This document shows, one piece after another, positions 25,100-36,974 of a stretch of DNA of 64,000 bases. The stretch lies in the NCBI GenBank assembly GCA_032209605.1, contig JASFXZ010000027.1:9629372-9693371 (forward strand). Direction: 5' to 3'. The translations under genes and the position numbers were made by a program. Source of the stretch: Mactromeris polynyma (Eukaryota > Mollusca > Bivalvia > Venerida > Mactridae). Position 1 is the stretch's first letter; each line of letters starts with the position of its first letter. The notes beneath the pieces were generated by a model, which was not told where the DNA came from, did not search any database, and saw only the letters and a program-made list of their open reading frames with translations.

Positions 25100-26048
25100 T
25101 CCTCCACTATCCACTTTGATTTTCCTAGTTTTCCTTATGGTCTGCCAGGCCATTCCTTGTGCCTGTGCCTCTGTGTCTTAACGGTATGTACCCTTTAACC
25201 TCCTCAAGTGCCTTATGTTTTATGGATTGTTGTTTTCCCGGAGGTCTGCGTGGGGAGGCACTGTCTTATGTATGTAGCGTTCCCTGCTAATTATTCTCTC
25301 TCTTCTACCATTAATTTTCCAAAAGGCACTTACATGTAATTGCAAACGGCCTATTCATTGTTTACATTTTTTCTACTTAACCCACAGCCGACCATTAAGA
25401 TGTAGCTGGTACATTGCTAGGGATATACTATAACGAACTAAAGCTGTTTTCCACATTTTTACAACTGCATTCACGTAGGTCTAGTTCTGTTACGGTTGCA
25501 ACTAGATTTAACCCGAAAAAAATGACACCGTATTAGCCCGAAATTAAATTCTGCGGTTTAAGACCGAACAATGAATGATTAAAAACACTGGCCTAATTTG
25601 TTATAAGATTGTTGATCATTACACGCTAGACACGACACCGAGTGAACTGACATTAAGTCTTATCAAAATCTATCGACGTAATATTATTCCAAATCATACT
25701 GTTTATGCTGATACACAAAATGAATTCGAACAAAGCAAATATTAATCAGTGCTTTATGAGACATACTATATCGTAGATATGAACTTTTTTGAACCTTTAC
25801 AGGAATTTAAAGACGATTAATTTGTAATGACTAGCTCATTATCAGCCTACTATTTTTTTCGATTGAGTGCACAATAATCTTCAAATTGGCTTTGTTCCAT
25901 ATATAAGGACACATTGCGGGCGTTTCCGACGCATACAAGGACATTGTTTGTATAAAAACAAAACCCTAAACTTATTGCCGTCATACCGAAGAAAAACGAT
26001 CAAGCAAACACACAAGTGTTGTAGCATTTATTGTAAAACTGTCGAAAG

Positions 26049-27203
26049 ATGGTTGCCGCCGAAACAGGACAATTTGTGAATATCGCACGGAATGAGACCG
26101 ACCGTGGTGTATTTACGGTACAAACCACGGACATCCCATCGTCATCTCTACGTCGTAGAACGAAACGTTCTGGAAAATCACCGCAGAAATTACAAAGAAT
26201 TAACGCAACATTAGAACCAATTCATGAAGATAAGGACGAAATACATAATTTAGAAATATCAGAAAGTGAACAAATGAGTGAATCTACATCTCCGACGACC
26301 CCAGAATCTGACGGTGTGTCAACGGGGAAATCTTCCTTCCGATTGGATACACCGGTTAGTCGCTCAAAATCTACGGAACTGTCATTAGATCTGGATACGT
26401 TTGAGGAAGAGCTTGATAATGTTCCTGATATCACCGTAGATACTGACATTGTTAATGTGTTATCTGGACTTCCTCCACGTCCAAAATGTAAACGCAAAGT
26501 GCTTCCACCTAGTGTTACTGGCAACAGTAACAACGACTCTAACGCCGACATGAACAAGCATAAGAGGAGCAAAGTGCTCAAACATAGGAAGGATCTGGAC
26601 AGAACGCTGGAAACGACTAAACGTCTTATTTCAAGAAATACGCAAATTGCTTCATATAGACAAAAGCTGGAGCCTTTAAGTGAAACATCTAGACCAAAGT
26701 CGACGGAGAACAAAGTATGTGTAGTTCGATTATCTGATCTAAGTTCTACAAACAGTTCCTCGGTTCCTGATTTGCCATCCATTATGCATAGGCTCGCCAA
26801 TGAGAGGTTAGATGCATCACATCTGCGATCCCTGACTCGTTTATCAATGCGCCATAGTGATGGTGAACTGTGTACAAAGACTAATAAATGCTTGTTAGAA
26901 GAGAGCGGGGCATTGTCTACACCAAGACGGAGTCCTGTTAGTGATGCGACTGACGAAACATTGTCATCGTCAAATACGTCCAAAAATGAGTCTTGCTTAA
27001 GAGGCAGTGATTTGGCCTCTTTCTATCACATGTGGGACAAAGATAGAAACAGTCGACCATTTGACAAGAAAGACAATGGGAAATTTAAATTAAACGTTCA
27101 CAGGGACTGCTTATGTGCCATTAAGAATTGTACCAGAGCGTGTTTTGACAAAACACACAGCGTTCTTCCACCTATATCATCACCTAGCAAAATGAGCTCT
27201 TAG
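26049..27203 (+). CDS. Intronless gene for a disordered, Ser-rich protein of unknown function
   Basis: A 384-codon frame starts at ATG 26049 (context AAAGATGG) and stops at 27201-27203. It stands out from the AT-rich surroundings in base composition and in its length. The product is largely low-complexity: Ser, Thr and acidic residues dominate, with basic patches (LRRRTKRSGKSPQK near residues 34-47; PRPKCKRKVLPP and NKHKRSKVLKHRKDLDR between about 140 and 185) that could be nuclear localisation signals. The C-terminal 60 residues carry four closely spaced Cys (DCLCAIKNCTRAC), the only hint of a folded or metal-binding element. No signal peptide or membrane segment is visible. An AATAAA at 27549-27554 would give a 350-nt 3' UTR. 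I do not recognise the family. Confidence 0.75.
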   Translation: MVAAETGQFVNIARNETDRGVFTVQTTDIPSSSLRRRTKRSGKSPQKLQRINATLEPIHEDKDEIHNLEISESEQMSESTSPTTPESDGVSTGKSSFRLDTPVSRSKSTELSLDLDTFEEELDNVPDITVDTDIVNVLSGLPPRPKCKRKVLPPSVTGNSNNDSNADMNKHKRSKVLKHRKDLDRTLETTKRLISRNTQIASYRQKLEPLSETSRPKSTENKVCVVRLSDLSSTNSSSVPDLPSIMHRLANERLDASHLRSLTRLSMRHSDGELCTKTNKCLLEESGALSTPRRSPVSDATDETLSSSNTSKNESCLRGSDLASFYHMWDKDRNSRPFDKKDNGKFKLNVHRDCLCAIKNCTRACFDKTHSVLPPISSPSKMSS

Positions 27204-27548
27204 ATGTTTGTGACACAGAACATTGTAGGTGCTATGCTATAGGAGTACTTCTGTTGTGAACACGAACTGACTGGAAAACTCTATACTCCGGCGAAATGGA
27301 ACACTTTATATGCCAAGTGACATATTGGATGTACTATGCATGTTGGTACATGTGGAAACTATGTTTTACTATTATTCGGGTCGGTAATATTTACCGAACT
27401 ATTGGTGCTTTATATTTCTTCGGTTTTATTGTAAGTAGCACCGATATCGAGTAACAAGGTAGTCAGATGAATTTTGTCAAAGCATGCATTATGATAATAG
27501 TATATTAATACTGATTCATTGTAAGATTTTTTGCATGAAATCGTTTAC

Positions 27549-27554
27549 AATAAA
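27549..27554 (+). promoter_or_regulatory. Poly(A) signal AATAAA of the intronless gene
   Basis: This is the first canonical AATAAA after the stop codon at 27203, about 345 nt downstream. A second AATAAA lies near 27654. Confidence 0.5.
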
Positions 27555-28071
27555 ACAAGCATTTATTTCACTTATTTACGCAAATTTCTTGTAGATGTGC
27601 ATACATCTTTAAAATGTACATACATGTAACTATGTTTTAAACGCATATCGTCGAATAAATATTGTATAATGAATTGACATTGATGTTGTTTCTTGTGCGT
27701 GTTTCAAACAAGAATAATTAAATTAGTTTCACAATGTATTACATGTATGTAGTTATCACAAAGCTAAGGTTAATACATGTACACATATATTTATTCACAT
27801 TGGTAACCAACGTGATCTCATTATAAAAATCAACGTCAGCCTCGTCATCAATATCTCTACACAAACCACACAGTCTGTTGATTTAAGTTGATTTATGTAA
27901 TTTTATTACAACTTGGCATTGGTCGCTAATTTCAATACTCTGTCCATGTGAGCGTAGTGGTAAAGGAGCACTATGGAGTACATGTACACTAATTAATATT
28001 TCAACATGTATGGCGGCACTCAATGTTCTAGTATTCTCTCAGTTAATCATTGTCTGTAAGACTGTTTCTAC

Positions 28072-28528
28072 CACAGAACATTGTCATTAATTATCTCCCT
28101 CTATCCCTTCTACAGTTATTATCTAACCCTTTATCACATATATACATGTATATACTCGGGGCTCTAGCTTTGTTTTCGAAGATACTTGTCCCGGACTAAT
28201 GGAAATGTAAAATTTGACTTGTTCGACATAGGAAGCTAGTTGTCCGAGAATATAGGTCAATTTAGTAACAAATTAGCACACAATGATAGCTTCTCAATCT
28301 AAAATTAATAATCATGTATGGGTTTGTGGGATTCTAAGGTTTGACTTACAACTGAACAATTGCTGATGTTGGTTAGCTTTAAAACAGACTTGTCCAGGAC
28401 TAACATAAACTCAACTGTTAGTAGCCCGATTCAGAATTAGTCTAGTCTGGGACGTCGGGCTAGAGGATTTCTACAGCCCTGATGCTATAGAAGTAATAAA
28501 CGGGGAGAACTCGTGACAATCTCCTGTG
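28072..28528. mobile_element. CACAGG-family MITE interrupted by a nested element
   Basis: The left arm (CACAGAACATTGTCATTAA, CTCCCTCTATCCCTTC) and right arm (CGGGGAGAACTCGTGACAAT, CTCCTGTG) are a normal family pair but about 400 bp apart. The flanks are GTTTCTAC (28064-28071) and GTTTCTAA (28529-28536), an 8-bp duplication with one change, so both arms belong to one insertion. The excess length is explained by the element at 28157-28481. Confidence 0.8.
28157..28481. mobile_element. Nested non-autonomous element with GGGCTCTAG ends
   Basis: The left end CGGGGCTCTAGCTTT is the inverted counterpart of the right end TTTCTACAGCCCTG. Inner words TTGTCCCGGACTAAT and ATTAGTCTAGTCTGGGACG are also inverted. 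It sits in the middle of a CACAGG MITE and is therefore younger than that insertion. No clear target duplication was found. Confidence 0.65.
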
Positions 28529-28825
28529 GTTTCTAATGTACGTAAAAATGCTGGAATAATATACCTACAGTTATAATTAATGTTTTCAGATGTAGTATGA
28601 TAACACATGTATGTACAAAATGTCCTAGTAAATACTTAGTAATAAAGAGTATCTTATAAGAGACGGTTTAAGCCAACATCTCTGTCTGACAGGTTTCCGT
28701 GTTCACAGGTTCTTTTAATGAGCTATACGCGAAATGTTTATTGTCTATTCTGAATATATTCCTTCACCTTACCATTCAGTCATAATTATGTATACATGTA
28801 ATATGGAAACTGTACGCGATTGGTA

Positions 28826-28978
28826 TGGTGTCGGACCTCGTTTATCCGACAACCTTCTATACGAATACTTGGTATCACACCGGTAGGCACGTCGAATTGA
28901 AATGGGCTATTCGAAACCATGTATTATTCAAAATAAAATTTCGAACCCGATGCATTCGAATGGACGAGGTCCGACTGT
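28826..28978. mobile_element. TA-flanked MITE (pogo-like), copy 1
   Basis: The element lies between TA (28824-28825) and TA (28979-28980). Its ends share GTCGGACCTCG in inverted orientation, and inner words TTCGAATAGCCCATTTCAAT and TATACGAATACT recur in the copy at 54283-54452. Short inverted ends beginning CAG and a TA duplication fit a pogo/Tigger-type non-autonomous element. Confidence 0.75.
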
Positions 28979-30169
28979 ATTTAAATCCTTGTTGACAAGT
29001 GGTCAGACACATTGCTTACGTCGACCTTTGTAAAGTGGGTGATTACTTAATCATAACAGACAATCCCGATTATAATCCGTATTTGGCTGTCCTCTAGTGT
29101 AACATGAACACCTCGTTGTGTCAGTAAATGAGTAATAATTATAATCCTTAATTCTTTTTACCATAATGGCTCCAATGAACACCTGTAGTAATGAATAGTA
29201 GTGCAGGTACATGTGTGTGTAGAAATAGGATAGGACTTGGCATTCGGATTTCGCTACGTTAACGACATGTCCGCAGGCATTAAAACTTGTAAATTAATGT
29301 GATGTGCGGACGATATTACCATTTTGCATGCTAACGTGGACCGAGTGTTCAATACAGTGTACATGTATTAGGAAAAGGACTGGTATGTAGTCCAATTGCA
29401 AGTTGAAAAGCTTTGAAACTGAAACCTTTGTACTGATTTAAAATAAGACATTGAGATGTGTTACCCGCAGTATATTGACCGCTCTCGTTAACCAAACACA
29501 ATGTAAAATACATATACCGCGCCTTTCTTATCAACTTCCCAATACAATTTCATAACATAACGGTATTTAGTTCTACATAATACTAGTAATCAGCACTTTG
29601 CGATTGGGATGTGTTTACCGAGTATGAATAAATGTATTAAGAGTGAGCTCTAGCATAGCTTTGAAAGTGAGGCTAAGATTCATCTTAGGAGCGTGTGGAC
29701 AGTGTTTATCATTAATATTACCACTCTGTACTTGACGTGATGTATAAACTCAAATTCGCTATTTCTTTCATTATCATGTTTACCTAAATATCGATTATAG
29801 GGGTGTTGTTTACAACCTATTTAAATGATATCACATTCGAATAGATTCAAAAACAACTTTTCCACCCTATATCCAATATAATGGATAACTCGATAATGAA
29901 AGCCTTATCGAATTGGGTTTATATGTTGAGGTATCACCTTTATTCGGCTTATAAGTTGTTTATGCTTACACAACATGGTTACAAATAGTTTCATTGTCAG
30001 TAAATCATGAACACATGTACAATTATGTTGTTTTCCCTCTGTTGTAATCCAATAACTTTAAAATAAAACACATGCAAAGTGATAGGGAAACTCTCTTTTC
30101 ACTTATTTAATTACTCGGACAAATGACGTGTGTTAGATGCAGTGAGTAACACTATTTCAAGGTTGAATA

Positions 30170-30175
30170 TTTATT
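30170..30175 (-). promoter_or_regulatory. Poly(A) signal AATAAA of the protease gene
   Basis: This AATAAA on the minus strand lies about 36 nt after the protease stop codon. A second AATAAA (30206-30211) overlaps the stop codon itself, so the 3' UTR is expected to be very short. Confidence 0.6.
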
Positions 30176-30210
30176 TTATAGTAGAATAGCATGTCATCTC
30201 TGTAATTTAT

Positions 30211-33200
30211 TTAATTAGCAATTTCTGACGAAATCCAGCCGAGGTATTTGCTAACTCTTGTGAAGACGCTTGGGTACACTGTCTGACATCCAGCGTTACC
30301 ATATGATGCCACTCCGACAACTGTGTCACCAACAAGCATGGGACCACCACTATCACCCTGCATAAAATAGTCAAATATATTGATATTTGATAGAAACTAG
30401 AAAGACATGTCTTAAGCATTCGAAAGTATCTAATGAATAATAAATCAATTTGAAGAATAGCAGAACACGATTCTCGGAGGATTCAAAATGCTATTTTCAA
30501 AAGCCTTCGGTACATCATTTGAGACATAATTCATAATCACGGATTTTGAAGTGCACGCATGTCTTAATAATAACATGCCTTTGCAAATAACATGACTACT
30601 AGTAATTCACAGCTGACATGTATGCGCTTCTTCGGTTTAAGGACGTACTTCAGCTTACTCTCGGAGTATTTCCATTCCGTTGTTCCACAATCGGTCTATT
30701 TCAAGACCGCCCCATTTCTCTCATTAATGATTGGACGATGCATTTAAACTGTTTCGCTTATAGCTGTTAACATGTATGAGCATATAAGCGAATTTTCTTA
30801 TACCCAGCTTTCAATGTCTTTTATCTGGCTTATCGTAGTGGATTGTCCCCCTTGAAAATGACCCGAAAATCGATATCGAATTTCCAGCTCTACCGGTTTT
30901 AATCAATCATGATATTATATAGGGAAACTGTTTTCAAACGTAAATTCACATGTTTTATCTTATCACTAGAATATTTAAACAGTTATAACAATTTTGTTTT
31001 GCAATGTCCCCTCTTTCATTTAGTGTAAACATATTTATTCGAATTAAACAACTTATTGCTTCCAATTTAGATAAAACGTTTCACTGGACTTTTTTCATAA
31101 AAAAGAAAACTGATGAAAGCTTCAATAATAAATGTTTACCTTAATCGTAATGTAAAGCGAACACTGGACATGTGTTGGACTATAGGCTATTTCTGTTACA
31201 AGCTAAAGGCAGTTATTCGCCGGAAGGAAAAACTTGGTTTACTCCGTTATATAAACGAAATCGCCACAAAATGAATATGTTGCGTTTGAAGCTTTGCTCG
31301 GTATACCACAATGTGTATGTCACTTACGTTACACGCCCCTCCGTTACCAGAGATGCAGATATTTGTACTTGGTATGGTAACGTTGGAACCGGTCCAAGCG
31401 GCTTGGCACTGACTTCGAGACGGAATCTGACCGGTGAATTTCTGCAAGTTGTCTGTTGGGATGGTATGTTTAAGTAAAATAAAATGTTAAAATACAACTG
31501 TATACAATTAATAATTTACGTAAGTATAGAACCTAGACGGACTCATAAAGATTAACATTGCTCCAAAATGTTCTGCCAGTCGTACTGGAAGCTGTTCTCT
31601 GACGTCACGGAAGTCTAATATACGAGTACTTAACACCGTTAAAAACGCAACTACACGTATCTAAATGCTATGTACCAACGCTCTCTTTAAAGCGTTTTAC
31701 ATTTGCTTATGTGATGCATGTGTTAAATTTTGTTCAAAATGTAATTAAACAAACTACACATTTAGCATTTTAATGGCGTTACGTTTACACCGTAGTTCGT
31801 AAATTCCTGCGACATTTCAATGTACTTACAGTTACAGAAGAATAAACAAATATTCACATCAAACAATCGGCAATAAACGAGCAGGTATATTTTTCAACTT
31901 TCTAGTTTACTTCAACAACTTAGTTTGATCACGCTTGATGACTTTCATGGGTTGCTAACCAGTAGTTGCCTAATTCTGAAATTGCTAATCTCCTGGATGG
32001 ATTCTAACTAACAATCTTCAGATCAGTAGTCAGACGTTCTACCACTCGACCACTACGCTTTCCAATGAACCAATCACCCAATCGCATCATCTCGGCAATT
32101 TCCGTAACAGTTCGAGGTAATTCGATCGCCAATCACATACGCAGTGGTCTTTCATTACAAAGTGCAGATACTGCTAAGGAAGATAAGCGCTGTGACGAAT
32201 TTTACCAACGAACTAATGAATGAAAACAATACTGACCTCCAACACCCCAGCCTAAAATTGTGCCTTGTGAATCGCTGTAATCACTGGTATCGTCGGATGG
32301 CAAATTTGCCAGGCTTGTTGCTGCTGCTGGTACGGACAACTTGACAAGAGCGATATCGTTAGGATAATGACCGGGCTCTGCCGGGTCATTGTAGGCTGGG
32401 TTCTGTAACATATAAGCATAATTACATTAGAGGGTAAGGACTTCCAATATACATAAATGCCTTTATTTTCTTCACGTCAACAATCAAATATACATATATA
32501 TCGAATATACTATTGCGGTCAGTGTTCGTTTTCATAAATACTAATAAGTATGTTTATATTCACATTATTGATGATGAAACTTCTATAACTAAGAGATTAA
32601 CGTTTTTAGGCCGAGTTATCCCACTTACTTTCATATTTGGTGTCTTGAAGAAATTCACTAAAACATGATTAGTCTTATTTTCGCTACGCACGTTTTGATA
32701 AGGATCTGACCCCTGGTGTTCAACTGGTCAGTCTGCTTCAGGTTTGGGCGAGGCAAACACCTCAGACATCTAACGTTAGCCGTTCTTTATATACTTTGTT
32801 TTATATAATTTGGAACTAACATTGGAGAAACTGTCATGTGACAGTGAGTAAATGGTTGTATTAATCTGTTCTTTTACCATTATTTTACTGTGATGTTTAA
32901 CGCGCGTTTTGTATTTTAACTTTATAATTGCGGAATTACGTTGTATTGGTGGTATGGCATTACTATTCCCATAGCTGGTGTAATATTACGATTTCCAATG
33001 TACATACACATAGGCCTAGACATATGTAGGAGTGCAATGCACAAAATCTAGTCAAAATTCACGTATTGTTTCAAAATTAGTACAGTCGTATTTTCGGTTT
33101 ACGATTCAGTAAATGAAATACAATATGAATAGTTGATCAACTAAGTATACATGTACATAAGTTTTCAATCGATTGTTTATTTGAAAAGGATAAGGAAGTC

Positions 33201-33242
33201 CTACTTTGTTGCATTGAAATGAAAGTTTAATAGTTTTGATGT

Positions 33243-33282
<40 letters not shown>

Positions 33283-35991
33283 GTTACTTCACACAATAAG
33301 ACCATGGAAAGACAGGTTTATAAATTGACTTACCCGACGAACTTCAGCGATCGAATATTGAGCGGAGCTTGGACCAGGGTTTGACTGCGACACAGCGTTC
33401 ACAAGAACCGAATGTGATCCTCTAGAAATGAAAATGTGAAAAAACTGGATAGTGAAGATAGTTTATTTTACATCAAAATGTATCACACTGAATGTATAAA
33501 CCTCTCAATCTGAATGCCTATGGGATATAAGGATCACCGAAGACAACGCAAAGCAGCGCTCGAATATCGTTAAATATCCCTGGACACTCTGAATACGGAT
33601 CGCGGAAAGTTGTCAGGGTAAATCGAGTTAGGGCAAATATACATTCGTATTTTTAACTCAGGTCTTCATTACGCAGTGAATGGTTGGCGGGGTAGAGTAT
33701 AAATGGTGTTGGTCGTTCAACATAGAGGTTTCGGCTCGGTATACCTCGTCGGTATTACGATTTCTGTGTTATACCTCCTCACTCATCTGAGACTCCAATA
33801 TTATTTCCCCTAAACGAGGGCTCAATATTGTGGGTATTGTAACGGGTAAGAAATTGAGCTGTTTTTTACGTTTACATGGTGAAAATGATCTGATCACACA
33901 TTGCTATAGAAAGTTCCCAAATTCACAATGTTTACCTCCCTTGTTCTGAATTGTCGGTCATATTGATAGGCACATTTCCTTAAATATAAACGATGATAAA
34001 CTAATCACATATAAACAAGTTTTTATTCATCATATGCTCATGTGGGAAGATGGCTCAGTAAGTTGAAGAAAAAGTGGTTGTCACCTACACATTCTCTTGG
34101 TATTTTCTCAATTATCACATATTCGAAAATTACTCATGTAAAGACATATGGTTTATATCTCCGTGATTTTGCCTATCAACATGGCTGATGATGAAGAACA
34201 AGGGAGGTAAATATTGTAAATGTGTGAACTATCTATTACTGATACGTTCACATACTTACGTCGGGGAGCTGATACAGTGGGCAGCGGTGAGTATCCAGCT
34301 TGGATCTATCAGAACACCACCACAGAAATTAACGCCGCTGTTTTGAATTGATACCATGTACGGAAATTCACCAACTGCCACGTTCTGTCCATTTACAATT
34401 CTTGCCTGATTTCTCTCTAAGAAAAAGTTTGCCTCAGCTACCGTGAATACAAAATAAAGCGAACAATATTCAGTGAAATAATAAACACATATCGTTTAAT
34501 TCAAGATTTCAAGCACCGGATGTGGGTATCAACAGATTCCGATGTTACGTTCATTTTTTGTTCATTACATCCAGAAATTATCGACAAATCATTGACTTAC
34601 TCAGATAATTGTCTCCTCTGAAAATAGGACATACGGCATAGTTGTAGATTTTCCATAGATACTAGTAGTTCCCACATTTACAATATTTACCACCCTTGTT
34701 CTGAATAGTCAGCCATATTGATAGGCAAATTTCCTTAAAGTTTATAGGGAATACAATGTGAACGAGGATAAAATAATCAGACATATAAAAAATACTTATT
34801 CTTTATGCTCATGTGGGCAATTAGCTCAGAAAGTTGAAGAAAAAAGTGGTTGTCACGTGCAAATTCTCTTGGTATTTTCCCAATTAGCACATATTTCGGA
34901 ATTACTCCTATAAGTGCTTATCAGTCTTGCCTATCAAAATGGCTGATAATAAAGAACAAGGGAGGGAACTATTATTGATGTGGAAACTATCTATACCCAG
35001 AACAATCAGGGATCGTAAATTGAAGCTCAACTTTATGATACATGAGTTTACAACTTTCTAACCCAAATATATCTATTACAACACTTTTGGTAATTATTTG
35101 CTATTCTAAATTAATTAAACAAACAAACGTTAAAAATATATCATCCATGACATATTTCGCATTTCTTTTCAATAAAATACCTCCGATGCGTTTGACCACG
35201 GACATGTAAACCACATAAATTGGTCCGTGGTTTGACTATAAAAACAAATTGCCGGTACTGGTTTGAGATATTTAAAAAGACCAATCACAAATTCATTCAA
35301 CGAAATTTCACGCCTTTTTGTGTTTATAAATGTATAAGATGCAGTCTCAAACTAGTCGTCACCTTTCCGCTAAAGAATTTTATCAAAGGACTGAATGCCA
35401 CGAGAGGAGCTTTCAAGGCCAGACTGCACGTTTTCCATATTATCGTATTAGAAATTAATACGAGACTATTCGGTTAAACTCATACGTAAATAATCCAGAA
35501 AAGCCGTTTATATCCCGCAATTCCACGAGTGATATATCCCTCACAAATCAGCCATTAAACTAATAAAATCTAAAATAAAATCAGAGGACTTTACATGTAC
35601 TCTTTTCTTGAGACGATGATTATGGCGGTACTTCGAGTAGACCATCCGGTTGACGGCGATAGCAATGATCGAGACGCCAAAGCGCCTCAAAAACGGTTAT
35701 AAGTAATTAGAGAAAACGGACACAAAAAAAGAACACGAAGGTCAAGTATTCTCCCTCAATAATTAAAAAATGATATTATTATCGGTAATAATTTTAAAAT
35801 CATAAAAAAAATCATAGAAAACTGGCGCAATCGACAGACAAAAATAAGCTCTTCAAACTCCTACACTTTCTGATAGCGAAACAGGCGCGAAAAAAAGTAA
35901 CATTAATTTACTTAACATAAACCAAGAATTTCAACGTGATAAACTTACCAGAGAGCACAGTCACCAACAAAAAGACAAGAACCAACATCAT
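30211..35991 (-). CDS. Secreted chymotrypsin-like serine protease (S1 family), complete, six exons
   Basis: Exons on the minus strand are 35991-35949, 34437-34260, 33421-33334, 32402-32237, 31452-31328 and 30357-30211. All borders are AG/GT and all phases agree, giving 747 nt and 248 residues. The protein has a signal peptide (MMLVLVFLLVTVLSA), a short propeptide cut at R27|IVNG, and the catalytic triad His68 (LTAAHC), Asp119 (NDIALVKL) and Ser203 (GDSGGP). Cysteines for three conserved disulfides are present. The S1-pocket position six residues before the catalytic Ser is Gly, not the Asp of trypsins, so trypsin-like cleavage is unlikely and chymotrypsin- or elastase-like preference is inferred. 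The likely role is extracellular, perhaps digestive. The start is the first of two adjacent ATGs; a TATA box lies 52-59 nt upstream. Paired MITEs occupy two of the introns. Confidence 0.93.
31925..32080 (-). mobile_element. tRNA-derived SINE in a protease intron
   Basis: Read on the minus strand, TGGTCGAGTGGTAGAACG resembles an A box and GTTAGAATCC a B box. The tail includes ACTGGTTAGCAACCCA, also found at the tail of the SINE at 49870-50085. It lies between exons 5 and 4 of the protease gene. Confidence 0.55.
33247..33280. repeat. (TG)17 microsatellite
   Basis: Seventeen uninterrupted TG dinucleotides in a protease intron, about 50 bp from the exon beginning at 33334. Likely length-polymorphic. 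Confidence 0.95.
33907..34235. mobile_element. 330-bp MITE with 40-bp inverted ends, copy A, in a protease intron
   Basis: The left end (TAGAAAGTTCCCAAATTCAC) and right end (GTAAATGTGTGAACTATCTA) are inverted, and the next 20 bases (TTTACCTCCCTTGTTC and its complement) are nearly perfect. A second copy (34663-34994) has the same order of inner words such as CTTTATGCTCATGTGGG and AAGTGGTTGTCAC. The right end is only 24 bp from the donor-side edge of exon 2. Confidence 0.85.
34663..34994. mobile_element. 330-bp MITE with 40-bp inverted ends, copy B, in the next protease intron
   Basis: Left end TAGTTCCCACATTTACAATA and right end GATGTGGAAACTATCTA are inverted and match copy A. The copies are in the same orientation and flank protease exon 2. 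The interior has drifted by several small indels. Confidence 0.85.
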
Positions 35992-36042
35992 TGTAGTTCC
36001 TGTACACTCAATGGGGGACTGATACAGGTGCACCGACACGAG

Positions 36043-36050
36043 CTTATATA
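36043..36050 (-). promoter_or_regulatory. TATA box of the protease gene
   Basis: TATATAAG on the minus strand lies 52 nt upstream of the start codon. An initiator-like TCAGTCC (36022-36016) sits at the usual distance of about 30 nt, implying a 5' UTR of about 30 nt. Confidence 0.6.
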
Positions 36051-36974
36051 CACATGCATATAGTACATGTATACTTCACGGTACTTATGCAATTGTTGTC
36101 CTACTTTAATCCATGTTGATGATGAACTGTTATTGAGACAATTTTGAAGTTTTATTAAATTTCATATAATGGTTTATATGTCCGTGAGTGTAGCAAATTT
36201 ATGGCCACTGGAGAATGTGAACTTAACATGTGCTAGCTGCTGTTTTCGTGATGCCATGATCCTTGAGTTTTCTATATAAATGCTAAGTATAACATAACTT
36301 GCACGTATTGTAATTGGTTCTGCTTTAAACGACATGGTACGTGTGTTTAAACTCAAGTTTGTTCGTGATATTTCAAAATTACTGCATGGGAACAAAGATA
36401 TAATGAGCATATTAACATTGTATTAATCTTGGATGATCCGCATTAAATCAAGTTGTCGTGTTTTGTTTTGGGCAGTTTATATTTTTCGAACTTTTTCATA
36501 TGATTAATAAATAACATGAAAAGCTATTCATAATTCAACTTAATTGTATTTTTTTTAATATCTGTCCATGGGTCCTCGATCTGTCGGTTGTATCAGATAG
36601 GCCTTCAAACTTAAAATTACTGTGCAGACGTACAGATTTCCGGACACCGTGTTTTAACACATCCGCAAAGCGCCTATATGAGCAAGACTAGATGTCAACT
36701 TTCGATCATTTTGCTTTGACAACAAATCGATTACTGGAGGTATGGTTATACAGTGTTATATGAAATTAGTCAATCGTGAAATAACTCTTCGTTGTTTTGC
36801 TCTTGTGAGTACTTCAGTCAGAGGGATCCTAGGTTGTTGACTTGATTAATCTTTTTGTATTCCACTGATTCTTGCTGTCTCAGTCAATGAGTCATGTCAG
36901 CTGTCAACAGAATTCTGTCTGTCGATTTTTTCAGGCTCTACGGTGGGTTTCAACAATATTTCAGACATATACAG

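Larger units (their letters stand above)
18382..26048. other. Long gene-free stretch
   Basis: I could support no exon in about 7.7 kb. It contains AT-rich simple sequence (several ATTAATTA runs near 21740-21850), a C run at 25085-25099 and the repeat elements listed separately. A frame at 22975-23229 begins with TTG and its only internal ATG would leave a 38-residue peptide; it is not called. The last part (about 25860-26048) is probably promoter and 5' UTR of the gene at 26049. Confidence 0.5.
27204..30210. other. Intergenic stretch between the orphan gene and the protease gene
   Basis: It begins with the 3' UTR of the orphan gene, then holds a CACAGG MITE split by another element (28072-28528) and a TA-flanked MITE (28826-28978). 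The remainder is AT-rich sequence without recognised features. The minus-strand protease gene ends at its right border. Confidence 0.55.

Noticed and set aside
24968..25198. 76-codon frame with a proline run
   Set aside because: It is driven by a 15-base C homopolymer and has no coding support.
26222..26983. 253-codon frame on the minus strand
   Set aside because: It is antisense to the 384-codon gene at 26049-27203, which has an ATG in good context, and its Ser/Leu-rich composition is typical of an antisense shadow.
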